Part shown: one piece after another, positions 11,348 to 19,854 of the stretch
Position numbering within the stretch: the stretch's first letter is position 1
Layout: each line of letters begins with the position of its first letter
NCBI GenBank assembly: GCA_934045905.1
Contig: OW203773.1
Span: 16,417,246 to 16,481,245, forward strand
Reading direction: 5' to 3'
Length of the DNA: 64,000 bases
Origin: Leuctra nigra
Taxonomy: Eukaryota; Arthropoda; Insecta; Plecoptera; Leuctridae
Notes under the pieces: model-generated
Database searches by the model: none
Seen by the model: the letters and a program-made list of their open reading frames with translations, nothing else
What the model was told of the DNA's origin: nothing
Made by a program: the position numbers and the translations under genes

Positions 11348-14189
11348 CAAAAGAAAGTTGAGATTCATCAAATGAACATTGCACGTGGAAATTATTCTGA
11401 CACTCTTCTACATTGTGTGTGCATCTTTAAACAAATGCATGTGAGGTGGTTTAAAAAACAGTTTCTTTAGTTGATAGCCTTTAGTTTGAAACTGATGTAA
11501 AAAGAATGCAGAGAATTCTGTATTAAAAAAATTGTTTGAACTAAGCTGACCTGCATGTTATAACTTCCGTAGTTGTTGAGTTAAAATCTCTCTTCGGACC
11601 AAACTCACAGGAGAGTGCAGCAGCTTTGGGTTTCCACTTTCTACAGAGAGAAACACAAGTAACAATATTACAACTGCATCGGTTACAACTAGGTAGGTAG
11701 GTAGTCAACTAGTCATGGAACTTAAAGGCTTTCAATAACTAAATGTGTACATTACTACAAAGATGCTGGACTATACCTTCATGAATATTAGGCTAATGGA
11801 TTCAAATTTTTTCCACTTTATTTTTAGAAGTTCAGTTTACTTGATTAATTCCAAAGTGTGTTTTTGTTGGATCATTCTCAAAAGACAGTTGAGTGTCTCA
11901 AAATACACTTAACATGAATTTGGTTAATAACTTTTAAAATAGCACTCGATGGTATTGTTTTCAATTTTTTTCCTGATAGTATGTCCATATGTCTACCAGA
12001 TTTTTTTTTGTTAAAATCTAACGGTACAAAAATATAAGAACTCCATTTTAGCTTAAAAATGACACGATTTTACTTGGCTGCCATAAGATAACATGGGGGA
12101 GAAAACTCAAATTATCTCAGAAACTAGACACGAGAAGTGTTTAATTTTTTCAGGGATTGTGTATGGCATGGCTATCAATAAGTACAAACAAAATTATGAA
12201 TATCTGAGACACAAACGTGATCACGTTTCTTAGATTATTGCGTTGAACTAGGGTTGGTTTTTCAATGCTCTGTTAAAATATGTGGTTATGTTTAAATGCT
12301 CATTCAAGGAATGTCATTGGTTGAAGGTTGTTACCTTTACCTATCATCCGATATAGTACCAATCAACTCTTGAACATTTTGAAGACCATTCAAAAAGTTG
12401 CCCTTAAAGTTTGTAACATGAAAATACCGAATACTACCTACTTATGTGTATAGTATGCTTTATATCCAGAGTAAAAAACATCATAAAATCAAAAGCAAGT
12501 GGAAACATTTCAGCTAGCATAGGCACACATGCAACAAATAGAGTTTGACAGCTGACAGTGTTGCATGAGCATTGTAACGCTATCATCACCATTAGTGACT
12601 CTGCGCACGAGTAGAACGAAGTTGCCAACATAGGACTCTCGACTGATGTAAAATCCGAGATAAAATCAGTCAAGGACGGCCGTAGGAATCAAACTCAGGA
12701 TCCAAAGTGCAAGTCCAATGTAAGTCCTGCCTGAGCTGGCTTGCTTATTGAAATTAAGTTCGATATTCAGAAGGATTTGGACTGTTGTGCCGAGCAAATT
12801 CACTACTACACCTGTTTCATCATTGAATTAAAATACACCGTCATATAAATATAACTATACACTTTACTTACATGGAAATAGACACTTCTAATGCGTGAAC
12901 ATATGATAATGCAATTACTTAGAAATTATATTGAAATTTAAATTTAAGAGAATTTATGATTGTAAGGTTAGGTTATAAACACTACTTGTTGACTTCTAGT
13001 TGACAGTAGAGAGCCTTTGACAGCAGTCAGCTGAGTGATAGACTCGTGGCGCTGTGCAACCTTTAGTGGCAAGCGAAGTAACTAACTGGTCGATGCGGGA
13101 AACATTCAAATTGCGGATTTATAAGTTTTGCCAGAAAAGAAATGTTTCACTAAAAATGGTGTATATAGGCATATATATACGTTTTATTCTGATTAGCTAA
13201 ATACTCTATTATTAAACCACATGGAATGTAATACATAAAAAAAAGCAATTTGCACAAAATAACTGTCAAGTCCATGTCAAACCAATTTTATTTTTAATCA
13301 TTCGCCAATGGACTACTAGTCATTATCTAGCTATGTGACATCACGAATAAAACAGATGACAGAAGGATGTGGGTCGTGACCGTCAAGAAGGCTCTGACAG
13401 CAATGCTAAACATACTAGACCTACACTTCCCCCGGGTGGGGCGGGGGAAATGTAGGTCTAGTCTCTTTACCCAACACGTTTGATTGGTTCTCTCTCCCAC
13501 TCTGGACCGTGCTGCTCTAGTGTGAGTAAAGAGAACTATTATGCTCCTCCCATCACCATTGGTCCATTGGATTCCAGTGATTTATTCAAAATGCCGTTTA
13601 ATTGGCTACGAAGTAAAAGTGTAATGGACTCAATATTTATTTTTTGATTCATTCTCCAAGTTACTTAAATTATCATTATTCAGATTCCTCACCGTAGTAA
13701 AACTTGAAAAATTATTTTTAGTGTCGAAAAATATAGAATTACATGATATCTTTATTTTATTTATTATTTATTTATTTAATAACAACTTAGGAATCACAGA
13801 TCCTCTTCAAAACAAATGACAACGTAAATAAAAAAGTACAAAATTGCTATCAAATAAAATCTATATTCAAACTTTGTCTGTAATTTAATTATTTCCTTAT
13901 TAAATTAATATTTAAGTGGGTAAAACACTAGGTTGCAACCCGTGGCTGGAAACTGCGTATGGAACAAATGATCAATTATACACATGAGCAAAGTCGGTCT
14001 CTGCACATGTGCAGAACGATCACGTGAGCGATACACGGGTTCCACCCAGTGTGATATGTACTCACTGTAGGGTCGCAGTAATTTTATAAAAATATAAAAT
14101 ATATAAGAAGAACGTTCATAGGTAAGCTGAAAATATACTTAGAAAAACAGAATGAAATGAAAAACAAAATAAATAATCTGTTGCAGGCA
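11348..14189. other. Long stretch without a supported gene
   Basis: This is AT-rich sequence containing a dispersed repeat (about 11870-12180, related to 5528-5904). A minus-strand ORF of 79 codons at 12434-12673 has no domain signature and is treated as chance. Untranslated exons of zinc-finger gene A could lie here but no start or promoter is evident. A small hairpin at 13415-13461 is listed separately. Confidence 0.35.
13415..13461. repeat. 47-bp near-perfect hairpin
   Basis: CTAGACCTACACTTCCCCCG pairs with CGGGGGAAATGTAGGTCTAG across a 7-bp spacer, with one mismatch. The sequence is too short to be a typical transposon and no flanking duplication was found. Confidence 0.7.
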
Positions 14190-14330
14190 ATGTTTCTTCG
14201 GTTTGCGCTCCTTGTGTTGATGTTGGCCCCCAAAAGGGCCGTTTAACACACAGAATGAACACACAGAATGGTGTTAAACGGCCCTTTTGGGGGCCAACAT
14301 CAACACAAGGAGCGCAAACCGAAGAAACAT
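14190..14330. repeat. Perfect 60-bp inverted repeat with 21-bp loop
   Basis: The arms at 14190-14249 and 14271-14330 are exact reverse complements over 60 bp. The loop (14250-14270) contains ACAGAATG twice. Identity without a single mismatch means the structure is recent or maintained. ORFs crossing it on both strands read the same peptide because of the symmetry and are not counted as genes. Confidence 0.9.
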
Positions 14331-14966
14331 CGTCTGCATCTGACAACAGCTCCCAGACCCTAAGTCAAATAATCTGTTGGTTAAAAGTAAAATGCCATAA
14401 ATCCATTTTCTCATATTTGCGCCACACTAATTTGTAATTGTAAGCAAGCTCTCTATCACTTGACACTAAGAATATTAGAATCGAACTTAATTAAAAAGCG
14501 TGCTTAGTCTAGTTGAAAAGTAAGTTTGAACAACATTTAGTACATAAAGCAATTTCTTTGCAGAACGTTAATTTATGTTAAAGCAAAAGTCATTATGCGT
14601 ATATAAAACTGAGTCAAAAATATTTTTTTTATACTATACAATATTTTTTAATTTATCAATAATATAATCTACTAATTTAGTGTGGAAATCTTTCCACAGA
14701 AGAAAAAGATGTTCAGACAGTTAGTACTTCTGTACTTTATAAAATATGATATTAAAAAGCGTACAAAGACGTAGTTCAAACCAGGAAGTGGAACCCAAAT
14801 GAATACCGGTACTGGTTCCAAGAAGTTGTTAAAAATATCGGTTCCGATTCATGGGGTAAAAAAAAAGTTCACATAACGGTTCCAATAGGTTTAATCAAAT
14901 TCAGATAATAATTCATATTATTTTTTTAAACCGACTTTTGGGAACTTATATGGACAGAAATGTCTA
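14331..14966. other. Non-coding; left part of an older repeat around the Polinton
   Basis: No gene is seen. From about 14775, words such as CGGTTCC and GTTCAAACCAGG recur in inverted orientation on the far side of the Polinton (35610-35715). The Polinton may therefore have landed inside an older inverted-repeat element; a similar GGAACCGGAACCG stretch lies at about 43565-43650. Confidence 0.35.
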
Positions 14967-15121
14967 AAGTGGGGATTACACTATACAATTGTATAGACAA
15001 TTGATTGGACAATTTCAATCATAAGCCAATTGGATTTCAGAGTTTCATGCAAAACAATATTTCATTGGCTAGAATTTCAAATTGCCCAACTTGAATTGTA
15101 CCTATAGTGTAATACCCACTT
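14967..15121. mobile_element. Short MITE (AAGTGGGGATTACACTATA termini)
   Basis: The ends AAGTGGGGATTACACTATA and TATAGTGTAATACCCACTT are inverted copies with one mismatch over 19 bp. The 155-bp interior contains ATTGG/CCAAT words and no ORF. No clear target duplication was found. Confidence 0.65.
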
Positions 15122-15219
15122 AACGGTGATCATTAATTTGAAAAACTGTAAATGATGGTAAATAATTTCAAATTTGAAAAGCAATTAAGTAATAAATCAA
15201 TTAAAAAAGAACCGTTATG

Positions 15220-15225
15220 GACGCC
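15220..15225 (+). repeat. Left 6-bp target duplication of the Polinton
   Basis: GACGCC abuts the terminal AGTAGATAGC of the element and is repeated exactly at 35592-35597. A 6-bp duplication is the established signature of Polinton integration. Confidence 0.9.
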
Positions 15226-15285
15226 AGTAGATAGCATTTGGGGGTTCTGGTGCAGGATGTGGAGATGTGGAAATCTCAGCTACGA

Positions 15286-15507
15286 GTGTGAGCCTATTTT
15301 ATGACGTCACATCTTGTTTTGGCGCCATTTTGTCACGTGTTTCCGGTTCCCACGCTCTAGTGTGAGCCTATTTTATGACGTCACATCTTGTTTTGGCGCC
15401 ATTTTGTCACGTGTTTCCGGTTCCCACGCTCTAGTGTGAGCCTATTTTATGACGTCACATCTTGTTTTGGCGCCATTTTGTCACGTGTTTCCGGTTCCCA
15501 CGCTCTA
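15286..15507 (+). repeat. Three 74-bp tandem repeats, promoter-like, left TIR
   Basis: Units start at 15286, 15360 and 15434, with a diverged partial fourth unit. Each contains TGACGTCA (CRE/ATF consensus), TTTTGGCGCC (E2F-like), GCCATTTTG (YY1-like), CACGTG (E-box) and TTTCCGGTTCC. These are matches to known animal factor consensus words; function is inferred. The array is mirrored at 35310-35531. Confidence 0.8.
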
Positions 15508-15730
15508 GTGTCAGCATATTTTAACCATTTCCGTCATTTTATCCGCCATTTTGTTCCACCATTTTATCCACCATTTTATCCGCCATTTTCTTCCGCCATA
15601 TGCGTTTGACAGGGCGGCATTTTCAAACGTATTTCCGGTTCCTACACTCTAGCTCGAGCATATTTCCGCCATTTTCTTCCTTCATGTCATGTGTGTTCTT
15701 CTGACGTCATTTTTTTAAATTAAAAATGTA

Positions 15731-15808
15731 TCTCGAGGTGGATTTGAACCTGCTACCACTGGAATAGGAATCCAACGCCTTAACCACTCGGCTAATTAGG
15801 CGATGAGA
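15731..15808 (-). tRNA. tRNA-like sequence, Ser-type body, in left TIR
   Basis: On the minus strand the A box TAGCCGAGTGG and B box GGTTCAAATCC match the Pol III consensus exactly. The anticodon arm (TTGGA, loop TTCCTAT, TCCAA) is fully paired and would present CCT. The body resembles tRNA-Ser, but the long variable arm is missing, the T stem has two mismatches and the acceptor stem pairs only at its outer four positions. It is probably a degenerate or tRNA-derived gene. An identical-architecture copy lies in the right TIR. Confidence 0.55.
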
Positions 15809-16150
15809 GAAAGACGATGCAATAAGCATATACATAGGTGGTTAATGACCTGTGCAGCAACGTCATCCAGTTGTCAAGGTAGGTATTGGCGCAAACATTT
15901 AAACTTCGCGCACGACTACAGCGCTATCTAGGTGATAATAATTACAATCACGAAAAGCGGCACAAAAAATTTGAATTTAAACTTGACTCGACTACAACGC
16001 TATCTAGGTGACACTAATTGTATTTACTAAAAGCGGCACAAAAATTTGAATTTATATTTCGCGCTCAACTACAACGCTATCTAGGAGACAATAATTGTAT
16101 TCATGAGAAGTGGCGCAAAAACTAAATCATTTTGTATGTCGACTGACTTG

Positions 16151-16225
16151 TAGCCCATGTGGGGATCGAACCCACGACTTCTGCACGATGAGCACAACGC
16201 TCTAACCAACTGAGCTAATGAGCCA
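16151..16225 (-). tRNA. tRNA-like gene, Ile-type body with CAT anticodon
   Basis: The sequence folds into a cloverleaf: a seven-pair acceptor stem (with G-T pairs), D arm GCTCAGTTGGTTAGAGC, and T arm GTGGGTTCGATCCCCAC. The body is closest to eukaryotic tRNA-Ile. The anticodon loop CTCATCG reads CAT and its stem relies on three G-T pairs. A T5 run about 35 bp downstream on the minus strand (near 16113-16117) could terminate Pol III. It lies just inside the left TIR and has no counterpart in the right one. It may be a functional Met/Ile-type gene or a pseudogene. Confidence 0.65.
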
Positions 16226-16312
16226 ACGAAGGTATGTTGCAATATGTCGTCACTTATACGGGGACATTATAATTTTTATTAATACACAGCAGAATCAAAA
16301 CCGGGTATCTAG

Positions 16313-16400
16313 CCAGGATGAGGATGTGGATGAGGATGAGGATGAGGATGAGGATGAGGATGAGGATGTGGATGGGGTGGGGGTGATGATGAGGATGAAG
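16313..16400 (+). repeat. GGATGA hexamer array inside the left TIR
   Basis: This is a run of GGATGA/GGATGT hexamers. A shorter matching run in inverted orientation lies at 34633-34667 at the other end of the element, so the hexamer block is probably an ancient part of the sub-terminal repeat. Acidic and histidine-rich ORFs through it are artefacts of the repeat. Confidence 0.7.
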
Positions 16401-16668
16401 ATAAGAGAAGGTGAAAATATGTTTACTCTTAATAATGGGTCGGTTAAGTTTGCTTATAAATAAATACCAAGTTCTTGACAATTAATTTAACTTCGTTTCA
16501 TATAAAAATTTCAAATAGGATTCTAGTCACAACTTGATATTTTTTCATAAGCTCCCCTAAAAGATCTCGGCACATGTTTTTCATATTGTGTTCACTATTG
16601 AAAGCATAATATAAAGTGATACATTCAAAATATTATAAATTTTACGTCATATCAAATATTGTTACAAT

Positions 16669-17115
16669 TTACTTTTTTCTTAATTGTAGAGCATAACTGT
16701 TGGAGTGATCTTGTCCTTCATACTGAATTTGATATAAACGTTTTTCGTTAATTTCCTTCAAATCATCATCAGTAAATACATCGTTGAAACGTTTTGGTAA
16801 AAAAATTTTGATTGCATAATGTTGCTCTTCTCCTATTTTTGGTTGCCATTCCGAGACAAAGGAAACTGTTGCCAGGAGAGATGGACCATATTTTGTCTTG
16901 ACACGTTTCATTTCTTCGATGGTGTACCACATCAGGTGCTCCATTTCACATATTTTCTTCACTGGAATCATAGCTGAGATGTTCCCGCTTCCCACATTGT
17001 TGAATTTCTCTACGAACGTCTAAAACAAATCAACGAAAGAAAAGTGTTTTACGAATGCTTTGATTTAAATTTAATACAAATATATCCTAATATTGTAAAT
17101 GTAATTACTCACCAT
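16669..17115 (-). CDS. Small Polinton protein, possible ssDNA-binding type (two exons)
   Basis: A predicted join of 17113-17115 (the ATG alone, followed by donor GTGAGT) with 16669-17019 (acceptor TTTTGTTTTAG) gives 117 residues. Landmarks are a central TKYGP motif preceded by YTIEEMKRVK, then IFLPKRFNDVF and a DLKEIN segment. Small proteins with the pattern Y-x-I...KTKYG...FLP-x-RF recur in insect mobile elements, and an OB-fold ssDNA-binding role has the right look, but this is inference. It is the last gene before the left TIR. The spliced start is unusual: the intron separates the initiator codon from everything else. Confidence 0.65.
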
Positions 17116-17331
17116 TGTTATGTTGAGATGATTTACTGCAGCGAAGAGCAAAGTGTTGAACGATGTTGACCGTTGAAGGTTGAAGGCTGTACTGATGACG
17201 ACTCGTGAAATGTCAAGAGACATCCGCTTCTTGATGTTGTCAATTCATCAATTTACAAACAAAATATTGATGACGTATTATTCTCACGAAACACAAAGTT
17301 GGGCAATCACTCACTGAATATTATACAATAG

Positions 17332-17997
17332 TTAGCATTTCTTTGAAATTTCAAGATTCATTTCTTTTAATAAAAAATCCATTCCTAATTCAAACACAAC
17401 TCTCTGATTGATTTTATCACGTTGATTATCCATTTTCACAATAGTTTTAACAAACTGGGACAAATCATCTATATTAACATCAGATTTTTTAATTAATCGT
17501 GTTTTTAGATAATTATTTAAATTTGTTTTCACAAATCTACAATACGCATTCTTAACACCACTGCTTCTATCTTTGACTTGTGTAAGAGTAAAAGTGATGG
17601 CTTCTGATTGCTTCAGAATTTCTCTACATGTCCTTTCACTTAAAATCACACCGAAATTCACATTACTTATACTTTTTAAACCGATATATTTCCCATGAAC
17701 ATTTTCTTCGACAAACATGGTATGATTATCAAACACTTTTTGAGGTGAATCTCGAACATCGATGATAAACGCATATGTGGTCCACATCTTGAGTTCTTCC
17801 AAAAATTCTGTCCATTCCAAAAACGATATAATCACACCAGAACCATTTATCGATGAAATTATTTTAACAAACGGTGTAAATTCATCTTCAGCATTCAGCC
17901 CAACGATAATCAGTTTTGATCGATATGGATTCACATAGAAAAGTGATTGCACAACACCGAGAAATGGTTTTTCGTCTATTGCTGGAGTGATTTCCAT
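17332..17997 (-). CDS. Unrecognised Polinton protein, 221 aa
   Basis: This intact ORF lies between the protease gene and the small TKYGP protein, on the element's coding strand. The start codon follows an A-run leader. It is mixed alpha/beta in appearance, with a hydrophobic N-terminal half (FVKIISSINGSGVIISFLEW) and a charged helical C-terminal half. No transmembrane segment, signal peptide or cysteine cluster is evident. No family was recognised. Position among replication and virion genes suggests an element-encoded accessory function. Confidence 0.65.
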   Translation of the reverse strand: MEITPAIDEKPFLGVVQSLFYVNPYRSKLIIVGLNAEDEFTPFVKIISSINGSGVIISFLEWTEFLEELKMWTTYAFIIDVRDSPQKVFDNHTMFVEENVHGKYIGLKSISNVNFGVILSERTCREILKQSEAITFTLTQVKDRSSGVKNAYCRFVKTNLNNYLKTRLIKKSDVNIDDLSQFVKTIVKMDNQRDKINQRVVFELGMDFLLKEMNLEISKKC

Positions 17998-18183
17998 TTT
18001 TTTTTTTTTTAAATATACAATTTCAACTATCTTCGATAAATCTTCAGAGGTAACTGACCTCTTTCATGGTAAATCGCAAATCAAATTGAATCTAACAAAA
18101 TGTAATCGTCAGCATTTTTACTTTGAAACAAGACAGGTTTGAACAGGAAATGCAGGACATTGACCTCTCCTATGAAATGCGCA

Positions 18184-18699
18184 TTATTTTTTGATTGCAC
18201 GTGCGCAACAGCACTGTCCACCATATCCGGTGTCATGTTTCATGCAGTGGCCGAATATTTTAAAATAGGTTGATCTCACGAGTCGATCATTTTTTTCAGG
18301 TGATTTTTTATTAAAATGTTTGAGAAACGAATTTAGTGTTTTCCCTCTAGCTCTATGAGCTAGGAAAATAGCGCAATATTCACCGCAAACATTTGATGTA
18401 ACGCTTTGTAGTGGAATACGATTATATGTCCAGCTTTTACAATGTTGATTTAGAAATTGACGGTGTTGTGGAATGAGCGGGGGATAGCCAAAACTACAAA
18501 AAAATTCCCCATTTCCATGCGTATTAATGTGACAAGCGACCCAATGTTGACCCTTGCACCTTGCTATGTCGGTATTGGCAATCAATTGAATCGGACGACC
18601 CACATGTTTAGGTAGTGTATCAGCAGCAAAAACACCAATAAATAAATCTTTAGAATATTTATCTTGAGAAAGTGCATTTTTTAATACATTTGCATACAT
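18184..18699 (-). CDS. Adenain-like cysteine protease (PRO), 171 aa
   Basis: Polintons encode a protease of the adenovirus maturation-protease family that cleaves virion precursor proteins. Visible here: H52 in GQHWVACHIN, an EFFxSFGYPP block at 65-74, and C105 in NVCGEYCAIFLAHRARG. The length suits the compact Polinton form. Oddity: in the family the residue before SFG/SYG is the acidic member of the His-Asp/Glu-Cys triad, but here it is Cys68. The nearest acidic residue is Glu65. The gene starts 6 bp after the stop of the nuclease-BIR gene, in the same direction. Whether it is active is open. Confidence 0.85.
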   Translation of the reverse strand: MYANVLKNALSQDKYSKDLFIGVFAADTLPKHVGRPIQLIANTDIARCKGQHWVACHINTHGNGEFFCSFGYPPLIPQHRQFLNQHCKSWTYNRIPLQSVTSNVCGEYCAIFLAHRARGKTLNSFLKHFNKKSPEKNDRLVRSTYFKIFGHCMKHDTGYGGQCCCARAIKK

Positions 18700-18705
18700 T
18701 TTAAA

Positions 18706-19449
18706 TTAATCCTTAACAACAGTACTCTTCGCATCCATAGGTAAACCTCGAATGAACATACAATCAGGGCTCCAGTGTTTATGTTCATAAAACGGGATGT
18801 CTTGAGGCAACCATTTATGTATCACGACCCCACATGATGGACAGGCAGCTTTGTCTCCATGAAACGTGTAATATAACCCAGCCTCGGCCAAGTCGCGTGC
18901 GGTGACATTGTCATTCGGGAATGATGCAAATGATTTCAATCTTGGTTCCAGTTGAAACATGTCAGTTTTTTCACTGTTTGCAACACACCACTGTGACAGC
19001 TTCATTGCACTTTTCAGAGAGCACATTTCACCCGCAAAACCAATATGCACACCATGGACGTAACACTTTATTTCTTCGTATGGAAATGATGACGATGAGT
19101 CATACTCGAAATCATTCAAATCAATAACATTTCTCCAGAAGATGTTGTCTAAATATTTCACATTTGTTCTGCCTCTGGTATATTTTAGTTTATAACCCAG
19201 ACAGTGAGTGAAAACCATGATTTTTAATGCTTCATCTCTAGCTCTACAGTTTGCGTACGTGAAACCAGTAAAATTTGTTTCACTAGAGTCATCAAATACC
19301 AGAATCGACGGACTTCTTTCGCCGTACGATCCATTTTCTAAAATCCACTGTTTTGATTTTTTGGTTATGTTGTCAACAACAGCAATTTCTTTCACAACAT
19401 GAGTATCGTAGCCGACAGCCACCGTCTCGAAATCAATAGTACAACTCAT
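18706..19449 (-). CDS. DEDDh-nuclease-like domain fused to a BIR (IAP-type) domain, 247 aa
   Basis: The start is taken at the ATG at 19447-19449, so the protein begins MSCTIDFETV; the ORF is open 14 codons further upstream, but those encode only hydrophobic leader-like residues. Residues 1-165 resemble a DEDDh 3'-5' exonuclease fold: D6/E8 in IDFET, then VVKEIAVVD, and a later Cys/His-containing segment. Residues 170-235 are a clear BIR: RLKSFASFP, AEAGLYYTF, then C203-x2-C206-x16-H223-x6-C230, the exact zinc-binding spacing of BIR domains. BIR proteins are best known as inhibitors of apoptosis. The gene sits between the capsid and protease genes. The nuclease call is weaker than the BIR call; no RING domain is present. 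Confidence 0.8.
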   Translation of the reverse strand: MSCTIDFETVAVGYDTHVVKEIAVVDNITKKSKQWILENGSYGERSPSILVFDDSSETNFTGFTYANCRARDEALKIMVFTHCLGYKLKYTRGRTNVKYLDNIFWRNVIDLNDFEYDSSSSFPYEEIKCYVHGVHIGFAGEMCSLKSAMKLSQWCVANSEKTDMFQLEPRLKSFASFPNDNVTARDLAEAGLYYTFHGDKAACPSCGVVIHKWLPQDIPFYEHKHWSPDCMFIRGLPMDAKSTVVKD

Positions 19450-19545
19450 GATGAGGGTTGGGCTAAGACTGAATAAAAAACACAAATACATTTCAATATA
19501 TCAATTTTATTATACCATTTCAAACACTACAATATTCAAACAATA

Positions 19546-19719
19546 TTAATTACTATAGTCGACAATCACATTTCGATTGCGATCTATCTCTAGAATATTA
19601 TCAAACTCTGCATATACAATCACATCGATAGCTTCTTTAAGTGCTTCTTTAAAACGAAGATCGATACGTAAATTCTTGTTGTGTTGCAGACTATAATGAT
19701 TTTCATTACAAGAGAGGTC
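19546..19719 (-). pseudogene. Major capsid protein gene, 3' fragment
   Basis: The frame opens at the LINE junction (19719) and ends at TAA 19546-19548. The encoded end, VYAEFDNILEIDRNRN followed by a few residues, is the hallmark C-terminus of Polinton double-jelly-roll capsid proteins. The other part of the gene lies at 24097-25263, on the far side of the inserted LINE. As it stands this fragment has no start codon in a suitable place and is not expected to be translated. Confidence 0.85.
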
Positions 19720-19854
19720 TTATTATTATCTTTATTAAAACAGATTTGCATACAGTGTACACGGTGTCTGAGTAAGCTATTTCTAAGAAGTTACGAATTA
19801 TTGTTTCTTTAAGGTCTAAGATTAAAGTAATGTTACAATTACAATCTACAGGAC

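Larger units (their letters stand above)
15226..16115 (+). repeat. Left terminal inverted repeat of the Polinton
   Basis: It matches the right end almost base for base over the outer several hundred positions. Inside it are, in order: a 74-bp tandem array, a run of GCCATTTT words, a tRNA-like sequence (15731-15808), and three ~85-bp tandem units with the word CTACAACGCTATCTAG (about 15905-16115). The right repeat has only two such units, so the boundary is blurred by unit-number change. Confidence 0.9.

Noticed and set aside
12434..12673. 79-codon minus-strand ORF
   Set aside because: No domain, no repeat relation, no splice or poly(A) context; expected by chance in this much sequence.
14116..14437. 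Two ORFs sharing a KRPFWGPTSTQGAQTEET peptide
   Set aside because: The shared peptide is read through the perfect inverted repeat from both strands; no other support.
15388..15609. 73-codon ORF repeated identically at 35208-35429
   Set aside because: It is a by-product of the 74-bp array and GCCATTTT words in both TIRs; length and content follow the repeat, and no start or splice context supports it.
16218..16481. Asp-Glu-rich and His-rich ORFs on both strands
   Set aside because: They arise from translating the GGATGA hexamer array.
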